Below, piece by piece: positions 1 through 6,555 of a stretch of DNA of 50,776 nt. The position numbers and the translations under genes were made by a program. This stretch comes from an uncultured Prevotellaceae bacterium (lineage in GTDB: Bacteria; Bacteroidota; Bacteroidia; Bacteroidales; Bacteroidaceae). Where the stretch lies: contig ONGG01000040.1 in the NCBI GenBank assembly GCA_900317305.1, positions 3,031 to 53,806 on the forward strand. The letters run 5' to 3'. The first letter of the stretch is position 1. Every line of letters begins with the position of its first letter. Under the pieces are notes generated by a model. The model was not told the DNA's origin, did not search any database, and worked only from the letters and a program-made list of their open reading frames with translations.

Positions 1-174
1 GGCAGAAAAGGTGTATTCTACATTGCCCTCACTGACAACACCTTTATCATAGACCTTCTGCCAAGTCCCGACAAGGTTGTTGGCATCGAAATCTTCATCG
101 TCGCTGCTGCAAGAGGCAAGGGAGAAAGCAGCAAGCATCGCAAAGGCAAGTCTCCAAATCTTCATTGTTTTCAT
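1..174 (-). CDS. Secreted lipoprotein, N-terminal part only
   Basis: The gene runs off the left edge of the window; only the first 58 codons are visible. The start ATG lies at 172-174 on the minus strand. The product begins with a short basic stretch, a hydrophobic segment and the lipobox LASC, so the mature protein should be lipidated at that cysteine and carried to the envelope. The lipobox is followed by the acidic stretch SSDDEDFD and then LVGTW, a start typical of lipocalin-like Bacteroidetes lipoproteins. A second in-frame ATG at 163-165 is possible. The lipoprotein call is firm; the lipocalin-like fold is inferred from a few residues only. It may be co-transcribed with the receptor gene upstream of it on the same strand, 156 bases away. 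Confidence 0.75.
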   Translation of the reverse strand, partial: MKTMKIWRLAFAMLAAFSLASCSSDDEDFDANNLVGTWQKVYDKGVVSEGNVEYTFSA

Positions 175-330
175 TTCGATATTTGTTGTTAATGTTCCTG
201 TTTATATAAACGCGAATTGTCGGAAAATCCTGCATCGTCGGGCGATAAATATTCTTAATCGAACCTGTTTTGTTTGAAGCAGGCAGCGTCGGCACTTAGA
301 CCGACGGCAACCCGCCTGTCGAGAGAGATT

Positions 331-2652
331 CTATAGTCGATTCTTTATGCTATTGTCGTTCTGAATTCTGTTCTTGTTCGTCTTGGTCTTCGTGGAGAAG
401 TTATAGGTCAGGCGACACCAAACCTGTCGGGTCTGGTTTTTCAGATAGACGCTGTAGTTGAGCGTAGGCACTTTGTTCGTCACGCGAACTTTCGAGCCAT
501 TGAGCAAATCGTCCACCCCCACTTGCAGGTTAAGGGCATTGTTGCAGAAAGAGCGTTCGACAGAAAGGTCAAGAGAGGCATAGCCTTTTTGATAGGAGTT
601 GCCATTGATGGTTGGCGATGTATAGAAGAATCCCATTGAGAGGCTACCGACTTCCTGCCATGTCATTCGATTGTTCCAACTGACGAGTAATCCAAACAAT
701 TCTTTCTTGTTATAGCTTTTGGGGATTCGGGTATAAGAGCCAGCGAGATAGAAGTTGGTCTGCCACCACGCAAAAAGATTGCCGCTGTACGAGTAGTTGA
801 GCGTGGCCGACGATATGGTACCATAATTCACATTGGTATGGTATGTGATACCGTCCACAACTTCAAAAAGCTCGGTGATGGCCTTGGGCTTGTAGCGGTA
901 TTTGAGCGATGCCGAGTGTCGATCATGTGATACTGTGAAATCAAGCACATCGGTCAGTTCGGCTTGCAAGTCTGGATTGCCCTTGTCGTAGAGTACATCG
1001 GAAATGCGGTTCACATAGCCATTCATCAGCGAAAACATCGGGCGATAGATAGTGCGAGTATATGACAGGGAATAGTTGTATTTCCCGCTTGTGCTATATG
1101 AGGCGTAAAGATAAGGGAACCAGTCTGTGTAGTTCTTGGTGGTCTTGCTTCCGCCGTTTGCCTCTCCCTTTATGTCCGTGTTCTCTATGCGGAGACTGCC
1201 ATACAGATACCATCCGCCGAGTTCCTTCGAGGAGCCGAGATAGCCACCATAGGTATTCTCCTGATAGTTCCAGACGGTTGTGGACGATGTGCCATGCAGG
1301 TTGTCGTTGCCTGTGAAAAGGCTGTTCCTGTCACTGGCAAGCAGTTTGCCGCCCGCCCTGATGCTCCACCCATCGGCGAAGTTCTTCCTAAAATCAAGTG
1401 TGGATGAGATGTTGTTACCGTCGGAAAGTGTGATGTCCGATTCTCTGATGTTGTAGTCGGACGTATTAGCATAGGTCGTTTCCAGTCCATTGTCAGATTT
1501 GGAGTTCTTGTTATTGTAGTTGATGAGGAACCGGAGGAAACTCTTTCGACTGTCAATGTCCCAACGATAGGAGCCGACTATGTTGTAGAAATCTGAATAT
1601 GACTTGTATGTCTGCCAGGATATGCCATAATAGGTCTGGCCTCCAACGCTATAAGCCGTTGTGTTTTCGCTATTGTCCGTGACTGGTGCTGTGCTGATAC
1701 CGTTCATCTCAAGTCCCAGAGAGTGGCGTGGTGTGAGATTATACACGGCTCCCAAACGATAGGTGTGTTCCTTTGTATGGCCGAAGAAATCACCCTCGCT
1801 GTAGTGTCTCGTGCCATTATACAGATAATCATTTGTAGTCTCGTTATATTGCTTGCTTCTACCCTGTGTATAGGTATAGGTTCCGTAAACATTCCATTTG
1901 TCAGTACCGAAGAAAATGTTTGCGGTGGGGGTAAGTTCGTAATACCCGCTTCTTGGAGTGGCTGCATAGAGATCGGCACTGCCGATGAACCCCATCATAG
2001 TCCGTTTTGTTACAATATTGACCACTCCGCCTTGAATACTGGCATCGTATGCGCCAGCGTGATTCTGCATCACCTCTATCCGCTCAATGTCGGATGCTTT
2101 CAGACTGTTCAGATAGGTCGTCAGTTCGTCGCCCGATAAACGCCTGTCATTGACAAATACCGCAGCGTCCTTCCCTGCCACATAGATACCACCATTGGCC
2201 GTTACGACAACGCCTGGGGCGAACTTCATCACGTCCATAACCTTTAATGCCTCCACATTTGGCATGTGTTTGACGTTAAAGATAGTCTTTTCGTGTTCTT
2301 GTTTGATGATGGGACGATAGCCTTTTACTACAACTTCGCCCAGCGTCTGATTGTCGGGCTGCATCTGAATGTCGCCCACATTGCCTTGTCGCGCTTGAAT
2401 GTATTGGGTCTGATAGCCCACACTTGACACTTTCAGTAGTTCGTCGTTGCGGTCGGTCTCGATGGTGAATGTTCCATCGTCTTTCGTCACGGTTCCCATG
2501 ATGAAAGCGGAATCGGCACGGTTGAGTAGTACGACGTTGACAAACGGTATCGGCTGTGATTGTTCGTCAATCACTCGGCCTGTAATGTTACCCTGTGCTG
2601 CTACCCCCGTTGTTGTAAAAGCAAGCAGCATAGTAATGATGATCTGTTTCAT
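331..2652 (-). CDS. TonB-dependent-type outer-membrane beta-barrel receptor
   Basis: 773 residues with an N-terminal signal peptide ending near VAAQG. Residues about 20-100 look like a carboxypeptidase-regulatory-like (CarboxypepD_reg) domain, with ITGRVIDEQSQPIPFVNV. They are followed by a plug region (LGEVVVKG, then VMKFAPGVVV and GGVVNIVTKR) and a long barrel rich in alternating aromatic residues. This is the Bacteroidetes outer-membrane protein beta-barrel family (PF14905-like), related to TonB receptors but usually without a SusD partner; no susD is adjacent here. Substrate is unknown. A good -7 promoter box lies at 2677-2685. The gene is intact and of normal length for the family. It diverges from the TPR regulator gene, which could control it, but that link is only positional. 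Confidence 0.88.
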   Translation of the reverse strand: MKQIIITMLLAFTTTGVAAQGNITGRVIDEQSQPIPFVNVVLLNRADSAFIMGTVTKDDGTFTIETDRNDELLKVSSVGYQTQYIQARQGNVGDIQMQPDNQTLGEVVVKGYRPIIKQEHEKTIFNVKHMPNVEALKVMDVMKFAPGVVVTANGGIYVAGKDAAVFVNDRRLSGDELTTYLNSLKASDIERIEVMQNHAGAYDASIQGGVVNIVTKRTMMGFIGSADLYAATPRSGYYELTPTANIFFGTDKWNVYGTYTYTQGRSKQYNETTNDYLYNGTRHYSEGDFFGHTKEHTYRLGAVYNLTPRHSLGLEMNGISTAPVTDNSENTTAYSVGGQTYYGISWQTYKSYSDFYNIVGSYRWDIDSRKSFLRFLINYNNKNSKSDNGLETTYANTSDYNIRESDITLSDGNNISSTLDFRKNFADGWSIRAGGKLLASDRNSLFTGNDNLHGTSSTTVWNYQENTYGGYLGSSKELGGWYLYGSLRIENTDIKGEANGGSKTTKNYTDWFPYLYASYSTSGKYNYSLSYTRTIYRPMFSLMNGYVNRISDVLYDKGNPDLQAELTDVLDFTVSHDRHSASLKYRYKPKAITELFEVVDGITYHTNVNYGTISSATLNYSYSGNLFAWWQTNFYLAGSYTRIPKSYNKKELFGLLVSWNNRMTWQEVGSLSMGFFYTSPTINGNSYQKGYASLDLSVERSFCNNALNLQVGVDDLLNGSKVRVTNKVPTLNYSVYLKNQTRQVWCRLTYNFSTKTKTNKNRIQNDNSIKNRL

Positions 2653-2676
2653 TCCTGTTCCTATTTTAATTGAGGT

Positions 2677-2685
2677 GCAAAGGTA
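2677..2685 (-). promoter_or_regulatory. -7 promoter box for the receptor gene
   Basis: On the minus strand the bases read TACCTTTGC, a full match to the Bacteroidetes primary-sigma -7 consensus TAnnTTTGC. A TTGG lies 19 bases upstream at about the -33 position. The box is 24 bases before the receptor start codon. Confidence 0.7.
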
Positions 2686-2886
2686 CTGAAATAGCGCGAG
2701 GCATCCAACGATTTTCTCAAAATGGTGGCCTTTGGGGGCGTTTCGCGGAAAAACTGGGTTATTTTATTGAATATCAATAGTTTTGTATAACGATTGACGG
2801 ACGTTTCGACGAAAAAACAACGGTTTTGCGAGGCCGTGAAACGGTTAAAACGGGTGGCTGATGGGCCGGAAATGGCAAAATAGTTG

Positions 2887-2895
2887 TAACTTTGC
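2887..2895 (+). promoter_or_regulatory. -7 promoter box for the TPR regulator gene
   Basis: TAACTTTGC is a full match to TAnnTTTGC. It contains an in-frame TTG (2892) that extends the open reading frame. Because that TTG is inside the promoter, translation most likely starts at the ATG at 2913. Confidence 0.7.
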
Positions 2896-2912
2896 ACCCA
2901 AAACTTGACACG

Positions 2913-4511
2913 ATGACAGGAAAGAGAATAGCATGGTTGTTGCCCCTTGTGGCACTGTTTTTATGCTGTGGCGGAGAGCCGACAGCGCAAGAACTGGTAG
3001 AGGTTGACTCGCTGTTGGCGGTAGAAAAGAACGACTCGGCCTATCAAATTATTGCGGCTTACGACCCTGCTTCGTTCGAGGACGAGACTGACCGTGCGTA
3101 TTACAATCTGCTGATGACCCATGCTGCCGTCGTGTCGTACCACTGGCCCGCGTCAGACTCGCTGATTAACGAGGCCATCCGCTATTACAAACGGACGGGT
3201 GACAAGGAGCGGCTGACCGACAGTTATTACTATCTGGCCAATCAGTACATGCACCAAGAGGATTGGCAAAAGTCGATAGAGACACTGAAACTGGCTGAGG
3301 AACAGGTGGAGCAGACTGGGAGCGACTGGCTGAAATGTAAGGTGTACGATGCCTTGGCGCTCGTGAACGAGCGGACGGCTAACTATCAATTGACGCTGGA
3401 CTACGAAAAGAGAGCCCTCGGCTATGCCCTGCGGGTAGGCAGAAGGAGTACGATAGGCTATGCATATTCGGAAATAGCCCAGGCATTTGCCTTTATGGGA
3501 CAGGCGGACAGTGCCGCTTACTATACAGACATGCAGATTCCCTATCTGGATGACCTCATCAAATCGGATGGCGAGAACTTTAGCCCCATCTTCCTATCGA
3601 ACATCGGCTACAACTATATGTCCGTGGGGCGTTATGAGGAAGCCGAGAATTATCTGGCACAGTCGCTGAAGATAAGGGAGACCGCTGCCGCTTACGAGGA
3701 CTTGGCATGGATTTATCATAAGAAAGGTGACGAGGAGTATGCTAATTTGCTCAGATTGAAAGCGAACGCGATAAACGACAACTGGCCGAAGCATAAAATC
3801 CTGTATCATCTGCTGCAGTACGACATTGAGCATCAGAACCTGGAGGGAGCCGAGCAGAAACTGTATCGCATGATGGCCATTTCTGACAGCTTACACAAGG
3901 CCCAGATGGATCGTACAATACTGGAGTATCAACGACAGTTTGACGAGCAGATAGCGCAGGAGGCTCACCACCAGCAACTGCTAAAGGTGATTATATTGGC
4001 GGGCGGTCTGCTTTTTGTCATTCTGCTATTGGTTTTATATATCCGTTATCGCCATGCAAAAGAACGGTTGGTGCTCACCGAACAGCAGATGCTCATTAGT
4101 GGCTATGTGAATGAGATTGCCCAACTGAAGAACCAGCAAGCCGATGACGATACGACGCAACAGATAGAGGAACTGAACAGCAGGATTCGGGAACTGGTGG
4201 AACAGGAATCGCCGCGACTGGTTAAGGGCAAGATGCTCTACGACGAAATAAAGCGAGACGGCACGACATCGGGCTGGTCGAATGATGACTACAAATGCTT
4301 TATCGACTACTACAAGGCTTTCGACTTCGCCGCCTTCTGTCGCATCCAAAAGAGATACTCACCCAAGACCGCCCACAACACATTCTTTCTCATCCTCTAC
4401 GAGATGGGCCTGGAAGATAAGGATGTCCGCCGCATCATGGGTGTCACTCAAGAGGCCATCCGCTCAACAAGGTACAGGATTCAGCAGGGAGATAAGCGGA
4501 AAAAGAAATAA
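2913..4511 (+). CDS. TPR / transmembrane / helix-turn-helix signalling lipoprotein
   Basis: 532 residues from the ATG at 2913. The N-terminus is a lipoprotein-like signal (LFLCCGG around residues 16-22). Residues about 60-340 form tetratricopeptide-like helical repeats, including ADSAAYYTDM and GRYEEAENYLAQSL, expected to sit outside the cytoplasmic membrane. A single membrane helix (VIILAGGLLFVILLLVLYI) follows, then a coiled coil, and a C-terminal LuxR/sigma-region-4-like helix-turn-helix (DKDVRRIMGVTQEAIRSTRYR). Proteins of this plan are common in Bacteroidales and are thought to couple periplasmic sensing to transcription. The target genes are not known; the divergent receptor gene is one candidate. 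An alternative is a TPR protein with a non-DNA-binding tail, but the HTH pattern is convincing. Confidence 0.8.
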   Translation: MTGKRIAWLLPLVALFLCCGGEPTAQELVEVDSLLAVEKNDSAYQIIAAYDPASFEDETDRAYYNLLMTHAAVVSYHWPASDSLINEAIRYYKRTGDKERLTDSYYYLANQYMHQEDWQKSIETLKLAEEQVEQTGSDWLKCKVYDALALVNERTANYQLTLDYEKRALGYALRVGRRSTIGYAYSEIAQAFAFMGQADSAAYYTDMQIPYLDDLIKSDGENFSPIFLSNIGYNYMSVGRYEEAENYLAQSLKIRETAAAYEDLAWIYHKKGDEEYANLLRLKANAINDNWPKHKILYHLLQYDIEHQNLEGAEQKLYRMMAISDSLHKAQMDRTILEYQRQFDEQIAQEAHHQQLLKVIILAGGLLFVILLLVLYIRYRHAKERLVLTEQQMLISGYVNEIAQLKNQQADDDTTQQIEELNSRIRELVEQESPRLVKGKMLYDEIKRDGTTSGWSNDDYKCFIDYYKAFDFAAFCRIQKRYSPKTAHNTFFLILYEMGLEDKDVRRIMGVTQEAIRSTRYRIQQGDKRKKK

Positions 4512-4514
4512 GTC

Positions 4515-4585
4515 GTTAAGTACCTAATGGTCTACGAAGCAAATTATACGACCGAGCGATTTTAAATTATTTAACGAGTTTTTTT
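4515..4585 (+). terminator. Weak terminator-like structure after the TPR regulator
   Basis: A six-base inverted repeat (CGTTAA at 4515-4520 and TTAACG at 4571-4576) is followed by a run of seven T at 4579-4585. The loop is long (50 bases), so this is a poor intrinsic terminator by shape, but it lies between the regulator gene and the retron promoter. Confidence 0.3.
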
Positions 4586-4607
4586 AGCAAATACAAGAAA
4601 AAAGAAT

Positions 4608-4616
4608 TACTTTTGC
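4608..4616 (+). promoter_or_regulatory. -7 promoter box of the retron unit
   Basis: TACTTTTGC matches TAnnTTTGC in full. Transcription should begin at about 4622, roughly 20 bases before the candidate a1 arm of the non-coding RNA. No clear TTTG box is visible at -33; a T-rich stretch is there instead. Confidence 0.6.
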
Positions 4617-4621
4617 AACCT

Positions 4622-4940
4622 CGCTCTTTGAAATGATAAATAGTCACGCTATGCTTAGTTCATGAAGTGAATTTAGTTTCACAACCGAATAGGTCTTTGG
4701 CCCATTAGGACTGCCTTAATTGCTTACGTTCGAGACTACGCTCTTGTTCATAGCACTTCGGCAGAAAAGTTGATTTGACAGAAACGACGAGTTATTTATT
4801 GTCATTAATCGATTTGTTGTGTCTTTTTGCTCTAAGTTTAAAGGACACGGAATAAGGGGGATGGAACAGGAACAGCGCATATAGGACATTGCGTGACGTT
4901 GCAAATAGGACACGGGCCACGTCGCCTTAATTTAAACTTA
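4622..4940 (+). ncRNA. Candidate retron msr-msd non-coding RNA
   Basis: This 437-base gap (4512-4948) has no convincing ORF but has structure, and it lies upstream of a retron-like reverse transcriptase, where msr-msd RNA is expected. Hand folding gives: a candidate a1 arm at 4643-4653 pairing 10 of 11 bases with a2 at 4887-4897; directly after a1, the bases TTAG at 4655-4658, the usual setting of the branching guanosine; a hairpin at 4667-4682 (GTGAA/TTCAC, 6-base loop); a second at 4693-4711 (GTCTT/AGGAC with one wobble); and a pairing of CTGCC (4711-4715) with GGCAG (4760-4764). A further 10-bp inverted repeat encloses 4833-4940. Ends are estimates: the 5' end comes from the promoter box, the 3' end from the outer repeat. 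I did not find one long clean msd hairpin, so the msd limits are open. Confidence 0.6.
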
Positions 4941-4948
4941 AAATTTAA

Positions 4949-5209
4949 ATGTGTACTATTATGCGCAGATTTATTTTTTATCATGAGGAGCAGAGACAAG
5001 GTTTCTGGTTCCTTGGCTCAAAGAGCCGTTGTTCCATCTCCAGCAGGAGAGTCGTTCTTTTAAATAATGGTAAAAAGAGAGGTCGAAAAAGACTCGGTCC
5101 AATCTTTAAAGGTTTGTGGAAAATGTTTCGTAAGTGTGTTGAGTTTATACTCGCCCTTGGTTTCATCGCAAAACTTGCATTGTTAATTTTGAGTTGGCTT
5201 GGCTGGTAA
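4949..5209 (+). CDS. Small basic single-membrane-span protein, putative retron partner
   Basis: 86 residues, lying between the candidate non-coding RNA and the reverse transcriptase gene, 18 bases before the latter. The N-terminal half is aromatic and basic (MRRFIFYHEEQ), the middle is strongly positive (GKKRGRKRLG), and residues about 64-83 form one hydrophobic helix (FILALGFIAKLALLILSW) that ends near the C-terminus, a layout expected for an inner-membrane protein. I do not recognise the family. Position suggests it is the effector or toxin arm of the retron; retrons with membrane-protein effectors are known (Ec48 type), but those have two membrane helices. The start at 4949 follows an AT-rich leader; internal ATGs at 4961 and at the residue before FRKCVEF could give shorter forms. 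It could be an untranslated part of the RNA, but the clear topology argues otherwise. Confidence 0.6.
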   Translation: MCTIMRRFIFYHEEQRQGFWFLGSKSRCSISSRRVVLLNNGKKRGRKRLGPIFKGLWKMFRKCVEFILALGFIAKLALLILSWLGW

Positions 5210-5227
5210 CATCCCTACTTATTTTTT

Positions 5228-6097
5228 ATGCTCATACAGAAAAACGATATATTATGTTCTTACGTTCTGCACAAGAGTGTAGAACGTGTGAATTATATTG
5301 CTAAGCATACAAAAGAGTTTTATACGGAGTTTCATCGCTATAAAACAGACAAATTTGGAAACAAAAGGCGAAACAAGCCGCAGTATAAAGAGACATATGG
5401 AGAATTTTGGACAAGGGTTATAAACCCGCCAAAAGATGAACTGAAGGAAATTCAAAAGCGAATCAACAAATACTTGGTTGATAATATTCGGATGCCAGAG
5501 TATGCATTTGGAGGTATCAAATCTCGTGATAATATCCGAAATGCACGTTTCCACAAAGGGCAGAAATATGTATTTCAGACTGATCTGAAAGATTTCTTTC
5601 CATTTATTACAAATAAAAAAGTGTATGAAATGTTTGTGAGAGTAGGGTTTTCGCGTGACGTTTCATCCATGCTAACAAAGCTGACAACCTATAATGGACA
5701 TCTCCCTCAAGGGGCGCCCACATCAACAACAATTGCCAATTTGGTGTTTATACCAACAGGTGTGGCTTTACAAACCATAGCAAAACGTGAAGGACTGAGA
5801 TTCACAACATTTGTGGATGACGTGACCATGTCATCGCAGACAGATTTTAAGCACGTAGTGCCGAAAATAATAGAAACAATAACTTCTTATGGATTTAAGA
5901 TTTCCCAAGGGAAGACGACATACAAATCTGGAATTACAGATGTGACAGGCGTAAGAATGTTGAATAACTCTTTGACAGTTACTGATAAATTTGTTGTTGC
6001 CATCGAAAAGGAGGTTGATAAATCTTCACCGAGGGCAAAAGGATTACTAAATTATAAAGAGCGAATAAGGATACTGTCAAAAACAAAGAACAAGTAA
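5228..6097 (+). CDS. Retron-type reverse transcriptase
   Basis: 289 residues. Visible retron and RT landmarks in order: NAxxH as NARFH at 105-109; RT motif 3 with the first catalytic aspartate in TDLKDFF at 118-124; LPQGAPTS at 159-166 (motif 4); the catalytic FVDD box at 195-198 in place of the commoner YADD; and the retron hallmark VTG at 239-241. The tail (SPRAKGLLNY, basic end) fits the retron region that binds its own RNA. NAxxH plus VTG distinguishes retrons from group II intron and DGR enzymes, and no maturase domain or template repeat is seen. The enzyme should make msDNA from the upstream RNA. It is short for the family but appears complete. The gene is AT-rich compared with flanking genes, which suggests horizontal transfer. 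Anti-phage function is inferred from other retrons. Confidence 0.85.
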   Translation: MLIQKNDILCSYVLHKSVERVNYIAKHTKEFYTEFHRYKTDKFGNKRRNKPQYKETYGEFWTRVINPPKDELKEIQKRINKYLVDNIRMPEYAFGGIKSRDNIRNARFHKGQKYVFQTDLKDFFPFITNKKVYEMFVRVGFSRDVSSMLTKLTTYNGHLPQGAPTSTTIANLVFIPTGVALQTIAKREGLRFTTFVDDVTMSSQTDFKHVVPKIIETITSYGFKISQGKTTYKSGITDVTGVRMLNNSLTVTDKFVVAIEKEVDKSSPRAKGLLNYKERIRILSKTKNK

Positions 6098-6300
6098 TCT
6101 TCGTGGGTAAAAATGCTTGTTGACGGTTGAAATCCCATATGAATTTTCAACTTGTCAACGTTAGAACCTGACAACGCTCTGCATAGATTATCTTTTGCAG
6201 AATTTTTTGTGAGAATTCTGCAAAGTTGTGGGCGCAGATGGGCGCATCGTTCAAAAAAGGGTGCAAATTGGGTGCAATTTTGAAATGTGAGAAAAAGAAA

Positions 6301-6329
6301 AGTCCCGTAAGTCATTGACCTACAGGACT
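6301..6329 (-). terminator. Intrinsic terminator of tRNA-Asn
   Basis: On the minus strand a 14-bp arm pair (with two G-T wobbles and a one-base centre) is followed by TTTTCTTTTTC. It lies 10 bases after the tRNA 3' end, so it ends the tRNA transcript. It also separates the retron from the tRNA. Confidence 0.75.
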
Positions 6330-6339
6330 CTTTCTAAGG

Positions 6340-6413
6340 CGCTTCAGGATGGGCTTGAACCAACGACCCCCTGATTAACAGTCAGGTGCTCTAACCAACT
6401 GAGCTACTGAAGC
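6340..6413 (-). tRNA. tRNA-Asn (anticodon GTT)
   Basis: The minus strand folds as a cloverleaf: acceptor GCTTCAG/CTGAAGC (7 bp), D stem GCTC/GAGC, anticodon stem CCTGA/TCAGG with loop CTGTTAA (anticodon GTT), T arm with loop TTCAAGC, and discriminator base G at 6340. The T stem GTTGG/CCATC has one T-T mismatch. The CCA end is not encoded. The gene marks the right edge of the AT-rich retron island; tRNA genes are common integration points, but I see no repeated fragment of this tRNA on the other side. Confidence 0.93.
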
Positions 6414-6525
6414 AGAAGTAGTTCCTTTTTTTTATTCCACCAAACTTTTTCGGGAAAAAATATGCTGAATTTGAAAAATAAACTAAATTTTCATCGTTTT
6501 ATGGAAGAATAACACCATAATAATG

Positions 6526-6534
6526 TATTTTTGC
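6526..6534 (+). promoter_or_regulatory. -7 promoter box of the S41 protease gene
   Basis: TATTTTTGC matches TAnnTTTGC. The in-frame ATG at 6523 overlaps this box, so the ATG at 6556 is taken as the start codon, giving a short leader of about 15 bases. Confidence 0.65.
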
Positions 6535-6555
6535 ACCACCAAAATAGCACCGCTC

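Noticed and set aside
4716-4913. 65-codon minus-strand frame within the retron RNA region
   Set aside because: Low-complexity translation with no signal or domain; it lies antisense to structured RNA.
5228-6097. Group II intron or diversity-generating RT
   Set aside because: No maturase or endonuclease part, no intron-like RNA ends, no template/variable repeat pair; NAxxH and VTG favour a retron.
6052-6315. 87-codon minus-strand frame between the RT and tRNA-Asn, considered as an integrase remnant
   Set aside because: It overlaps the RT end and the tRNA terminator and shows no tyrosine-recombinase motif; the direct repeats GGTGCAA nearby are too short to call att sites.
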